Shown piece by piece: positions 33,522 to 42,630 of a DNA stretch of 64,000 bases (positions are counted from its first letter, which is position 1; each line of letters begins with the position of its first letter). The position numbers and the translations under genes were made by a program. The stretch is from NCBI GenBank assembly GCA_027452005.1, contig DAIDHF010000001.1, positions 21,400 through 85,399 of the forward strand, in the 5' to 3' direction. Origin of the DNA: Acidimicrobiales bacterium. GTDB taxonomy: Bacteria > Actinomycetota > Acidimicrobiia > Acidimicrobiales > JAKAVM01. The notes beneath the pieces were generated by a model. The model saw only the letters and a program-made list of their open reading frames with translations, had not been told where the DNA came from and searched no databases.

Positions 33522-35810
33522 CTATCTGGCATCAGCAAAAAAGCCTTCTCTTTGCATCCAAAGTATTGCAGCCTCGAGGTCTAAGACATCGGTTACTCGT
33601 CCATGGAGGACCACTGCTCCCGCCAGCCCGTATCCCGAGTCAACATCCATCAAGTCTACAGTGTCTTCAAGAACGTCAACCATGTCTGCCACGACGAAGC
33701 CGATAGGACCGTGATCAGACTCATGTACTACTACCTTTAGGGGTTCACCGGGAACAACTGTGTGTCCTAAAATACCTAGTACCTCATGGAGGCGTACGAG
33801 CCTCATGAGGGAGCCACGATATTGGACAACATCAATTTCGCCTGACTTCTCTACATCATTGGCTTCAATTTCCTCAAGTCTGGCTATTTGATCCACGGGA
33901 ATTGCAACCGTTCGGTTTTCCCCAACTCTCAATATTACGAACGCAGACTTTGATCCCTCGTCGATCTTGTCTTCATGGGAAGACTTACCCTCGAAAGAGA
34001 TCCTGATAGCCGCGTCCTTGATTCCTCCTAAGGATGCAAGGCCTGCGACATCTAAGATCAAGGCCACTGATCCGTCCCCCAGTATAGTTGCCCCGGCAAA
34101 TGCGTCGATCTGTTTTACGAGTGAGCCTAAAGGCTTTACTACTATCTCTTGGGTCTCAAAGACCTCATCAAAAATAAGACCAAATTTTAGTTCATCATCT
34201 TGGAGTACAGCCACGGTTGCCGGTCCATCACTAGGACGCCCGTCGTCGGGGAAACCCAACAACTTGTCAAGCCTAACAAGAGGTAACAGGTCACCGCGCA
34301 GACGAAATACAGAGGCCTCGCCAATTTGTTCAATCTCAGTTGGTGATGCCTGGGTGCCGATATGAAGCATCTCAACTAGATTTGGTTGGGGAATTGCGAA
34401 TCTCTGTTGACGGGAGCTAATTAAAAGTGCCGGAATAATAGCCAACGTGAGTGGTATTCGGATTCGGAAAGTAGTTCCTCGATCGAATTCGCTGTATACG
34501 TCAACCGTACCGCCAATTGACTCAATATTAGAACGAACCACGTCCATTCCGACTCCCCGCCCGGACACACTGGTTACCTTCTCCGCAGTTGAAAATCCAG
34601 GGGAGAAGATTAGCTCGATAATCTCGCGTTGAGACATCCGATCAATCTGCTCTTGTGAGAGTAGGCCAGTCGAAATGGCCTTGGACGCAACCTTCTCTAA
34701 ATTGATACCACCACCGTCGTCAATAGTTTCAAGAACTACTTGACCGCCCTCGTGAAAGGCTCGAACAGTTAGTTGCCCGGTTGGCTGCTTCCCCTTGGCT
34801 ACTCGAACATCCGGGTCTTCAATTCCATGATCTAGAGAGTTGCGAATTAGATGGGTAAATGGGCCTCTTATGGCCTCTAGCACGGTTCGGTCTAATTCAG
34901 TTTCTCCCCCATCCATTTCGAGGTTTACCTTCTTATTGAACTGTGCGCAGAGATCTCTGACTAGCCGAGGCAGCGAAGACCACATATGGGCCAAAGGCTG
35001 CATTCGAGTTTTCATTACGCCCTCTTGGAGTTCGCTGACAATTAGAGACAGGCGAGATACGGTTTGAGAAAGTGCAATATCTTCGAAGTGATCGGCCGAT
35101 GAGATAACCTCATTTCTTGCTAATACCAATTCCCCGACTTGACGCATCAAAGTATCGAGGAGCTCTACATCAACCCTTACCGTTCTATCGGTAATTGATC
35201 TTGCTCCCGCCGAGCCCGACTCGAGCTGCGATTCGGGCATAGTTGAAACTGGGGGTGAGCTTTTCTGAGAAGTATCTTGTTGGTCTGTGGATAACCCAGA
35301 GCCCGTGGCTGAATCATCGCCAACAGCGTCTCGATTGGTTTCTACCCCATTTTCAGAAGACTGGGTTGCGGGGGAAGGTGGGTTCACAGAGGGTTGTGGT
35401 GTGCCGGAACTCTGTGCCTCCTTTAGTCTGGCAACGATCTCGTCGACGTTCATGTCTGGCTCCAGCCCGGTGTCACCTATTGCAGCCAAGATCACCCGAA
35501 TCGTGTCGCCAGCAGCGAGAAGTACGTTAGTTCGATTTTTATCTAGCACGAGTTCCTGGTCTCGCAAGAGCGATAAGAGGGTTTCGGCACCGTGAGTTAC
35601 CTCCTCGAGGAGGGGATATCCCAAAAATCCGCTTGTCCCTTTTATCGTATGGAAAATTCTAAATGCCGAACTGAGGTGGTCATGTGAAGACGGGTTGGTC
35701 TCTAGTTCTATAATGTCTCTGTCGAACTGTTCGAGCCCCTCAGCTGACTCGGCGAGGAACTCCTGGACGATTTCGTCCATGGATTCATCGATCACAGGTC
35801 TATCGGTCAC
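33522..35810 (-). CDS. cheA: Chemotaxis histidine kinase CheA with two CheW-like domains
   Basis: Autophosphorylates and passes phosphate to CheY and CheB. The 762-residue product has an Hpt domain with His54 in FRIFHTIKGTSGFLG. A Ser/Pro/Gln-rich linker (about 125-200) replaces a clear P2 domain. The dimerisation helices (LMRQVGELVLARNEV) precede a kinase core with LIRNSLDHGIED, ETIDDGGGI and SGRGVGMDVVRSNI. Two CheW-like domains follow, about 470-605 and 625-755. The second (RTVAIPVDQIARLEEIEAND) is extra to the usual layout and may dock more partners. GTG start at 35810, divergent from the MCP gene. Confidence 0.95.
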   Translation of the reverse strand: MTDRPVIDESMDEIVQEFLAESAEGLEQFDRDIIELETNPSSHDHLSSAFRIFHTIKGTSGFLGYPLLEEVTHGAETLLSLLRDQELVLDKNRTNVLLAAGDTIRVILAAIGDTGLEPDMNVDEIVARLKEAQSSGTPQPSVNPPSPATQSSENGVETNRDAVGDDSATGSGLSTDQQDTSQKSSPPVSTMPESQLESGSAGARSITDRTVRVDVELLDTLMRQVGELVLARNEVISSADHFEDIALSQTVSRLSLIVSELQEGVMKTRMQPLAHMWSSLPRLVRDLCAQFNKKVNLEMDGGETELDRTVLEAIRGPFTHLIRNSLDHGIEDPDVRVAKGKQPTGQLTVRAFHEGGQVVLETIDDGGGINLEKVASKAISTGLLSQEQIDRMSQREIIELIFSPGFSTAEKVTSVSGRGVGMDVVRSNIESIGGTVDVYSEFDRGTTFRIRIPLTLAIIPALLISSRQQRFAIPQPNLVEMLHIGTQASPTEIEQIGEASVFRLRGDLLPLVRLDKLLGFPDDGRPSDGPATVAVLQDDELKFGLIFDEVFETQEIVVKPLGSLVKQIDAFAGATILGDGSVALILDVAGLASLGGIKDAAIRISFEGKSSHEDKIDEGSKSAFVILRVGENRTVAIPVDQIARLEEIEANDVEKSGEIDVVQYRGSLMRLVRLHEVLGILGHTVVPGEPLKVVVHESDHGPIGFVVADMVDVLEDTVDLMDVDSGYGLAGAVVLHGRVTDVLDLEAAILWMQREGFFADAR

Positions 35811-35919
35811 GCTATAAATGTTAGTATTTCACAGCACAAAGTTCCCAGTAAAAGTAGAGTTTTAATTATTCAAGGAATTTAGCCAAAAACTAGCGAATGT
35901 TTCCAGGAGGCAAAGTCTC

Positions 35920-37830
35920 ATGTTAGGTAGAATAATTAGGCAGATTGTCCGTCCTGCAACGGCTTTTGCTGGCAAGATCCAGATGGGTGCCAAAGTGTCG
36001 ATCGCCCTAGTTCTTGTTCTCTTGCCGTTAGGGTTGGTACAGAATGACTATGTGAGTCAGCTATCCTCTCAGCGCTCGCAAGCCGCCACGCAACAGCAGG
36101 GACTCGAATATCTAAATCCAGTCCTTGGGCTTGATCGAGAGATGGTTCAGGCCCGTCAAGTTGCCGTGAACTCTGGCCAAATTGGAAATTCCCTTGGCTC
36201 GGCGCTTTCAGCAGTCGACTCGGCGGATGCCCAATTTGGAACCCAACTCGGTTTGAGCCCTAGCTGGCAGACCGTCAGGAATACAATTCAAAACGTCCAA
36301 GTTGCATCTGGCACTGTAGCTTCAGTGAACGCTGCCTGGACTGGCGCGATACAATCGCTAGAAGCATTTATTGTCAAAATAGCTCAAAATTCACAACTGA
36401 ACGCACAGCCAACAAGTAGTACGGCGGACATTGTCGACATGCTGACCGGCTCACTTGTGAGGTACACCAATTATGTCGGGCAACTATTTGACTCGACTAG
36501 TTCAGGCAGTAGTTCTGCTGGTTCAAGTGCCGCATCACAAGCTAAAGATGAACTAGCAGTTGTTCAACAGGAACTTGCCGGTATCCAATCTTCGCCAGCC
36601 ACGAGTACGGTCTCGAGTCAGATCTCTGGCACGGTCGGTCAGCTATCAGTAACGACTTCAGGGTCACTTGCTGGAGTGTTGTCAAATATTTCTACCCTTG
36701 AAAATCAGGCATCTACTGCTTTGAATCAGATTCTCACACAGCTTGGTTCATCGCTGAATACAAATCAGTTGCGAGATCTTATAATCACGATTGTCATGTC
36801 AATTTTGGCATTGTGGTTAGCGGCTGGAATTACAATTCAGGTTAAAGATTCAGCCAAGAATCTAACAAGTGCGATGAAGAAGGTAGCTCAAGGAGACGTT
36901 ACAGTAAAAGCCGAGGTGGATTGCGAAGATGAATTTGGGTCAGTCGCTGAACACCTCAATGGGGCTCTGTTTAAAATTAGAGAATCGCTTACTGTTATAA
37001 ATCAGAAGATGAACTCGGTTTCAGTGTCTTCTAAGGACCTTTCCGAAGTGTCCTCCTCGATGTCTTCAACTGCCGACGCTACTTCAGAGCGCGCGGCAGC
37101 CGTATCTTCGGCAAGTGAGCAAGTAAATACAAACGTTACCGTGGTGGCAGCAGCAATAGAAGAAATGGTTGCTAGCGTTAAAGAAATCGCATCAAATGCC
37201 TCGAAAGCCTCTGAAGTTGCAGTACGGGCTTCTGAGATAGCGACTATTGCTGGAGAAAATATTGGAAGACTGGAAACTTCTAGTGTAGAGATCTCTAACG
37301 TTGTTTCCTTGATTACTTCAATTGCCGAACAGACTAACTTGCTGGCTCTCAATGCCACAATTGAGGCCGCCCGGGCCGGTGAGATGGGCAAGGGATTTGC
37401 CGTTGTTGCTAACGAGGTCAAAGACCTGGCAGCAAAGACAACTAAAGCCACAGAAGATATTTCACACCGGATTGAGGCAATCCAGGCCAATACCCAAGGT
37501 GCCACTGAGTCGGTAAGCCAGATCCGTCAGATCGTCGATGAGATTAACGACATTCAGGGATCTATTGCATCCTCAGTCGAGGAACAGGCGGCCGCCGTCT
37601 CAGAGGTAGGCAGGAGCGTTTCGGAAGCTGCCGGATCAACGGCGGCGATTGTAGACAACATAACCGGAGTTGCCAAGTCGGCACAGGAAACCAGCGATGG
37701 AGCTGACCGAAATCAACGATCCGCGGAACAAGTGACGGCCGTCTCTCTAGAACTTCAGAGCCTGATTGGTAATCTATTAGGACAGTTTGAATTTGGAAAC
37801 GGATCTAAAGACTTAGCTTCAAAGAATTGA
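35920..37830 (+). CDS. Methyl-accepting chemotaxis protein
   Basis: Transmembrane chemoreceptor of 636 residues. TM1 is at about 26-42 (VSIALVLVLLPLGLV). A Ser/Gln/Thr-rich, mostly helical external region of about 240 residues follows. TM2 is at about 288-306 (LIITIVMSILALWLAAGI), then a HAMP domain (VKDSAKNLTSAMKKVAQGDV). The cytoplasmic coiled coil holds the hairpin tip SIAEQTNLLALNATIEAARA and GEMGKGFAVVANEVKDLA. The ligand is unknown. ATG 35920 has a strong GGAGG nine bases upstream. It starts a plus-strand run that leads to the pilus motor genes, which suggests the receptor feeds pilus control. Confidence 0.95.
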   Translation: MLGRIIRQIVRPATAFAGKIQMGAKVSIALVLVLLPLGLVQNDYVSQLSSQRSQAATQQQGLEYLNPVLGLDREMVQARQVAVNSGQIGNSLGSALSAVDSADAQFGTQLGLSPSWQTVRNTIQNVQVASGTVASVNAAWTGAIQSLEAFIVKIAQNSQLNAQPTSSTADIVDMLTGSLVRYTNYVGQLFDSTSSGSSSAGSSAASQAKDELAVVQQELAGIQSSPATSTVSSQISGTVGQLSVTTSGSLAGVLSNISTLENQASTALNQILTQLGSSLNTNQLRDLIITIVMSILALWLAAGITIQVKDSAKNLTSAMKKVAQGDVTVKAEVDCEDEFGSVAEHLNGALFKIRESLTVINQKMNSVSVSSKDLSEVSSSMSSTADATSERAAAVSSASEQVNTNVTVVAAAIEEMVASVKEIASNASKASEVAVRASEIATIAGENIGRLETSSVEISNVVSLITSIAEQTNLLALNATIEAARAGEMGKGFAVVANEVKDLAAKTTKATEDISHRIEAIQANTQGATESVSQIRQIVDEINDIQGSIASSVEEQAAAVSEVGRSVSEAAGSTAAIVDNITGVAKSAQETSDGADRNQRSAEQVTAVSLELQSLIGNLLGQFEFGNGSKDLASKN

Positions 37831-37843
37831 TTACGTTTTAAAA

Positions 37844-38956
37844 GTGGCGGAGACTATCTCTGGAATTGAAATTGGAGAAACTCTTAGTAGGATACTCCAA
37901 AATAAAGAAATCGGATCCTTTTACTTTGAAGAGGCTGTTCTTTTGCCCTCTCATGACAGAGCGGATCTTCGGCGAGATGGCCCCGACGGCTTCAAAGTAA
38001 CCCTTTGGTTATATGATGGTCAAGTTTGTGGTTGGAATTGTCCTGGTGAGACCGATTTCTACGCTTGTATCGACCGGTTGTTGTTGGCACCGTCGGGTAA
38101 CTATAGCTTTACTCCAGGAGAGCTTCAAGGTGATCCTAGTCAAGGCGTTGACATCGCCAATCGGGTTCTGAGTAGTGTTCAAGCCGCTCGGGAACAATTG
38201 GATAGGCAATACTTTATTAGGCTGAAGGACGTTGAGTTAGAAGATCAATCCGTAGGAATGATGGGAAGCCATTGGAACTGTCTTCTAGAGTTCATCTGCT
38301 TCACCAGGGGAAAATACGACAATAGTGATATAGATCGTAGTCCGGGTTTTAGCTCAAGGGAAAGAGTTCAGCTCCTTGGAAGGAGCGCAATTGAAGAACT
38401 ATATGCCCACCTGTGCGACCAGCTCTCACTGGCTAGCGATGAGATTTCTGGAATTTTGTATGATCTATTTTCTGAAGGACTGCTGGAATTTGATTTGTGG
38501 TTTGACCTCAAGCCAAAGGTGGTTGACCAACTAGATGCGCCAAACATCGAGCAGCTGGCTGAGAGCAATCCGGCAATCGATGATTGTGTATATTTGGAAT
38601 CTGACGAATTATTGGGAAGATTGTCGCAAAATTCTTTGCAGTTAGCAGAGTATCTTCGGGCATTCGCTTATATTGGACCTCAACCGCCACCGGGGCCACC
38701 CAAATTGCTCGATATGACAACTGGAGATGGGCCCATGGACGAGAGCAAGGTCGCTGATGAGCTAGTAAGCCCACCCTATCCCGGACCACCCCCCAGTGAA
38801 ACTTTCCGGCCTGCAGTGGACGTGACGAGTAGGAGTGAAGCAGGTGGGGAGAGAGACTTCGACATTATTACAGCGTCTGAAAACCGCCCAGAAGGGAGCC
38901 AGGAACAAGATCACGGGGATCTCCTCAAGTGGTTCCTAGACAGCTCCAAAGGGTAG
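37844..38956 (+). CDS. PATAN (DUF4388)-like protein
   Basis: A 370-residue cytoplasmic protein. The N-terminal part (ISGIEIGETLSRILQNKEIG, FKVTLWLYDGQVCGWNCPGE, YACIDRLLLAPSGNYSFTPGE) follows the DUF4388/PATAN pattern, a domain found in regulators of pilus-based motility in cyanobacteria and in gliding bacteria. The middle is helical, with a winged-helix-like stretch. The tail is Pro-rich (PQPPPGPPKLL, PYPGPPPSE). It lies 13 nt after the MCP gene and before pilB, fitting a role between receptor signalling and pilus motors. The domain assignment is by pattern only. GTG start, weak ribosome binding site. Confidence 0.6.
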   Translation: MAETISGIEIGETLSRILQNKEIGSFYFEEAVLLPSHDRADLRRDGPDGFKVTLWLYDGQVCGWNCPGETDFYACIDRLLLAPSGNYSFTPGELQGDPSQGVDIANRVLSSVQAAREQLDRQYFIRLKDVELEDQSVGMMGSHWNCLLEFICFTRGKYDNSDIDRSPGFSSRERVQLLGRSAIEELYAHLCDQLSLASDEISGILYDLFSEGLLEFDLWFDLKPKVVDQLDAPNIEQLAESNPAIDDCVYLESDELLGRLSQNSLQLAEYLRAFAYIGPQPPPGPPKLLDMTTGDGPMDESKVADELVSPPYPGPPPSETFRPAVDVTSRSEAGGERDFDIITASENRPEGSQEQDHGDLLKWFLDSSKG

Positions 38957-39231
38957 AGATGCTTACGATTGTAAGCAGAAGCTAAACAGTAATTGCAGAA
39001 AGTTTGAAATCCTGTTACGTGTGGGCGGGCTCGAAATTGATGGAATACAGCTCGCGTGAAATGCGCTCAATGGTCAGAGAATCTATTCGAACGTATAAAA
39101 TTCCTGTTAGACTGTTGACTGTAAAGACGTTGAGGAGCGCAACTTTTGGAACGAGGTGTACTGTGGATTCGACGCAGATCGGACGATTAGAGTGAGTTTT
39201 TTCGTCGCCAGCAAGTCAGGTAGCAATTAGG
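38957..39231. other. 275-nt gap before pilB, probable promoter region
   Basis: No gene supported. It holds a perfect inverted repeat (38960-38977) right after the PATAN-like gene. Further down are a TATAAAAT sequence (39094-39101) and TTGACT (39115-39120), neither paired with a convincing second box at the right distance. The length and these boxes suggest that the pil genes have their own promoter. A 63-codon frame at 39004-39195 has no ribosome binding site and no recognisable product. Confidence 0.4.
38960..38977. repeat. Perfect 7-bp inverted repeat TGCTTAC-GATT-GTAAGCA
   Basis: Two exact 7-base arms around a GATT tetraloop, starting four bases after the stop of the PATAN-like gene. It could fold as a short RNA hairpin, but no U-run follows, so termination would be weak. 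As DNA it is a plausible dimeric regulator site between the receptor genes and the pilus genes. Confidence 0.5.
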
Positions 39232-40926
39232 ATGGTCATGATTCGGGGCAATGAGGATGTACTAAAAACCCTCCTCATCCAAAATGGCCTTCTCACTCAA
39301 GAGCAGGTCAACTACGCAGTTGCAATCCAGGGATCATCAGGCAAGGTATTTAGTCGCGTTCTTCTAGACGAGAACATGATCTCAGAAAATGACCTGGTGA
39401 GGGTGCTTGCTCAGCAGGCCGGGTATGAGTTTGTGGAATTAGAAGAATTCCACACGGACTCTTCTGCGGTGTCGATGATAGGCGCATCGCTTGCTAGGAA
39501 GTGTGGTGCGATGCCTATCTCCTGGGACGGCAATCGTCTCGTCGTGGCCATGTCTAATCCCAATGATATCGTGGCCATTGATGATATCAGGGCGGTAACT
39601 GGTTGCGAGATCTCAGTTGTGGTGGCGACGCCGACGGCGCTTGAGACCGCAATTGAATCCAACTACCGCCATGACCAGATGGTCCAAGATATTTCCGAGC
39701 AGGCCTCAGAAACCTTCCAGGGCGAAGATCTCAGTTACCTCCGTGAGGCCATTGAAGATGCACCACTTGTAAAATTGATGAATTTGATGATTTCTCAGGC
39801 CGTTACCGACCGGGCATCTGATATCCATTTTGAACCAACCGAGCATGAGGTAAGAGTTCGGTATCGGATCGATGGAGTTCTATACGAGGTGATGCATCTC
39901 AGAAAGAATATTCAAAGCGGTATTACTTCACGAATAAAAATCATGGCAGACATGGATATTGCCGAACATCGACTTCCTCAAGATGGTCGCATGACGGCCG
40001 ACGTAAATGGTCGTACTATCGACTTGAGGTGCGTGTCTTTCCCCACGGCGTGGGGCGAAAAGGTCGTCATGAGGATCCTCGACCACTCCAAAGCCCTGTA
40101 CCGTCTGGAAGAGCTAGGGTTTATGCCTGAGGCGTTGTCGAGGTATGAAGATTGCTACCGGCGATCACATGGGACGATTCTGGTAACTGGGCCAACCGGG
40201 TCCGGGAAAACAACTACCCTATATGCCACTCTAAACGTGTTGAACGAAGAGACTAAAAACATACTTACTGCGGAAGATCCCGTGGAATATCGAATTCCTG
40301 GCATCAATCAGATACAGGTCAATTACAAGACTGGGTTGACCTTCCCGTTTGCCCTCAAGGCAATGATGAGAGGGGATCCGGATATTATCTTGGTAGGTGA
40401 GATTCGGGACCAAGATACCGCTCGAATGGCCACTGAGGCCTCATTGACCGGCCACTTAGTTTTGTCGACTCTACACACCAATGACGCTGCCTCTACAACC
40501 TTGAGACTGACCGAAATGGGTGTTGAGCCATTTCTGGTATCTTCTGCGGTCACTTGTGTTGTCGCTCAGCGGTTATCCAGGCAACTCTGTGATAGATGCA
40601 AAGAACCGTTCTATCTATCACCAGGCCAATCAAAACTCGCCGATCGCTTGGGGCTCTTTCCAGAGGGTTGGGATCAACCGTTAACCTTGTATCGTCCCGT
40701 TGGATGCAATATCTGCTCAAAGACCGGCTTCAGGGGAAGAATGGCAATATATGAAGTCTTGGTTATTAGCGAGGGGATTGGTCAGCTAATTGTCGAAGGA
40801 GCCCACACGGAAGATATCCGCAAGCTAGCTGTGGCAGAGGGGATGGAGTCATTACTTCAGTCTGGAATGCACCATGTACGCCTCGGTACTACAACGGTAG
40901 AAGAAGTACTTAGAGTAATCAGTTGA
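39232..40926 (+). CDS. pilB: Type IV pilus assembly ATPase PilB
   Basis: Hexameric motor that drives pilus extension. The 564-residue product has an N-terminal MshEN-type domain (about 8-150), in which LLIQNGLLTQEQVNYAVAIQ follows the ligand-binding motif only loosely. The GspE core shows DRASDIHFEP, Walker A GPTGSGKTTTLY, the Asp box and Walker B DPDIILVGEIRDQDTA. A Cys4 zinc motif follows (CDRCKEPF and GCNICSKTG). This order is typical of PilB/GspE. ATG 39232 or ATG 39238 (spaced six bases from AGGA) is the start. It begins the pilB-pilT-pilC set. Confidence 0.95.
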   Translation: MVMIRGNEDVLKTLLIQNGLLTQEQVNYAVAIQGSSGKVFSRVLLDENMISENDLVRVLAQQAGYEFVELEEFHTDSSAVSMIGASLARKCGAMPISWDGNRLVVAMSNPNDIVAIDDIRAVTGCEISVVVATPTALETAIESNYRHDQMVQDISEQASETFQGEDLSYLREAIEDAPLVKLMNLMISQAVTDRASDIHFEPTEHEVRVRYRIDGVLYEVMHLRKNIQSGITSRIKIMADMDIAEHRLPQDGRMTADVNGRTIDLRCVSFPTAWGEKVVMRILDHSKALYRLEELGFMPEALSRYEDCYRRSHGTILVTGPTGSGKTTTLYATLNVLNEETKNILTAEDPVEYRIPGINQIQVNYKTGLTFPFALKAMMRGDPDIILVGEIRDQDTARMATEASLTGHLVLSTLHTNDAASTTLRLTEMGVEPFLVSSAVTCVVAQRLSRQLCDRCKEPFYLSPGQSKLADRLGLFPEGWDQPLTLYRPVGCNICSKTGFRGRMAIYEVLVISEGIGQLIVEGAHTEDIRKLAVAEGMESLLQSGMHHVRLGTTTVEEVLRVIS

Positions 40927-41003
40927 CAGTTATTGAATTTTTCTTGGGTAAAGCCCTTCGGAAAGATCGCTGTGTTTTTTGTCAAAAGGAGAACGAGGTA
41001 TAG

Positions 41004-42581
41004 ATGCAAAGCGCTTCTCGCCAATTGGGAGAGTTACTAGTAGATCATAAGGTTCTATCAAAAGATACTCTCGAGCTGTTACTTTCTCGTGAAGAGACCG
41101 AAGGTGTTCCTCTAATAAAATTACTTACCTCCGATGGCTATGTCTCCGAGAAGGACCTAGCAGCCGCGATAGCCGAAAAAGCGGGTTATGAATTTGTAGA
41201 CTTCAACGAGATCAATTTGAACCCAAAAGTTGATGGGTTGATTCCACCAGACATGTCTCTTCACTTCAAGGCTGTCCCAGTAGATATTGTTGACGACCAC
41301 CTACGGGTTGCATTACTTGACCCATCAGACACGGCCGTTCTAGAGGAACTAGAGAAGATTACCGGGTTTTCGATTAAGCCTGTAATGGCCGACAAACACG
41401 ACCTTGAACGCATCCTGAGGGCATTGCACGGTGATCTTATTGCTCCCACCGGAAGTGTTGACGGAACTGAAAGTGTAGGAAATACGGGTGATCTGGACTT
41501 CCAGATTGTCAAAGGAGATCTACACATCAATGAGTTACTGACCAAGGTCGTAGAAAACGGAGGTTCAGACCTCCATCTAACTGTGGGAATCCATCCCACC
41601 ATGAGGCTCCATGGGGAGATGATGCCCATGACCGAGTACCCGAAATTATCTGGATCTGAGACTCGGAGATTAATTTTTGCGATTCTGACCCAGCGTCAAC
41701 GCGAGCGCTTTGAAACAGATAAAGAGCTTGATACTGCACATGCCGTGCCTGCATGCGGTCGTTTTCGTGTAAACGTGTTCTACCAGAGGGACTCTGTTGG
41801 GGGAGTTATGAGATCAATTCCCTATGAAATCGTTCCTCTCGATGCCCTAGGATTGCCACCGGCAGTTTCTCAGTTTGCTGAGTTGCCGAGAGGTCTTGTC
41901 CTGGTAACCGGCCCTACCGGTTCGGGGAAATCCACGACCCTGGCCTCGCTCGTTGACATCATAAATACCAACAAGAAGTGCCATATAATAACCGTTGAGG
42001 ACCCAATAGAGTTTTTACATCGACACAAGGCGGCAGTAGTAAACCAGAGAGAAGTAGGCGAGGACACACACTCATTTTCTGAAGCTCTCAAGCACGCATT
42101 GAGGCAGGATCCAGACGTGATTTTGGTCGGAGAGTTGCGAGATCTAGAGACTATTTCCACGGCCCTAACTGCTGCTGAAACTGGACACCTTGTTTTTGCG
42201 ACTCTGCACACTCAAGACGCCCCTCAGTCGGTTGATCGCGTAATTGACGTGTTCCCAGCTCACCAGCAACAGCAAATCCGGACGATGCTGGCGGGTGCCT
42301 TACAGGGAATTGTAACGCAGCAGCTTGTGCCTCTTGCCGGAAGACCTGGCCGAGCAGTTGCATCGGAAGTTCTCGTGTGTACACCTGCCGTTAGAAACCT
42401 AATCAGAGAAGGGAAGACCCATCAGATTTACTCTGCCATGCAAGCTGGAGGGAAGTTTGGGATGCAGACTATGGACATGTCACTGGCCAGCCTAGTTCGC
42501 AAGAGCGAAATATCGCTCTCAATGGCAATCGAGCGATGCGCAAATGAAGATGATCTCAAGAGACTTGCCGGTGCCGCTTAG
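41004..42581 (+). CDS. pilT: Type IV pilus retraction ATPase PilT with extra N-terminal MshEN-like domain
   Basis: Motor that retracts pili. The C-terminal 350 residues are a full PilT: FRVNVFYQRDSVGGVMRSIP, Walker A GPTGSGKSTTLA, HIITVEDPIEFLHRHK, VNQREVGEDTHSF, Walker B DPDVILVGELRDLET, AAETGHLVFATLHT and GKFGMQTMD. The first 150 residues are unusual. RQLGELLVDHKVLSKDTLEL and the following YVSEKDLAAAIAEKAGYEF fit the MshEN domain normally found on PilB/GspE/MshE, where it can bind cyclic-di-GMP. Standard PilT is about 350 residues; this one is 525. GAGG lies five bases before ATG 41004. Confidence 0.94.
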   Translation: MQSASRQLGELLVDHKVLSKDTLELLLSREETEGVPLIKLLTSDGYVSEKDLAAAIAEKAGYEFVDFNEINLNPKVDGLIPPDMSLHFKAVPVDIVDDHLRVALLDPSDTAVLEELEKITGFSIKPVMADKHDLERILRALHGDLIAPTGSVDGTESVGNTGDLDFQIVKGDLHINELLTKVVENGGSDLHLTVGIHPTMRLHGEMMPMTEYPKLSGSETRRLIFAILTQRQRERFETDKELDTAHAVPACGRFRVNVFYQRDSVGGVMRSIPYEIVPLDALGLPPAVSQFAELPRGLVLVTGPTGSGKSTTLASLVDIINTNKKCHIITVEDPIEFLHRHKAAVVNQREVGEDTHSFSEALKHALRQDPDVILVGELRDLETISTALTAAETGHLVFATLHTQDAPQSVDRVIDVFPAHQQQQIRTMLAGALQGIVTQQLVPLAGRPGRAVASEVLVCTPAVRNLIREGKTHQIYSAMQAGGKFGMQTMDMSLASLVRKSEISLSMAIERCANEDDLKRLAGAA

Positions 42582-42630
42582 ATGGCCAATTTTAGTGTAT
42601 CTCGAACGTTGAGTTGTTCAAGGACTTCAG

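Noticed and set aside
33065..33706. 213-codon plus-strand frame opposite cheW and the cheA end
   Set aside because: cheW and cheA are both clearly coding on the minus strand over the same bases; this frame has no domain.
39004..39195. 63-codon frame upstream of pilB, considered as a pilin
   Set aside because: It has no prepilin leader, no N-terminal hydrophobic helix and no ribosome binding site.
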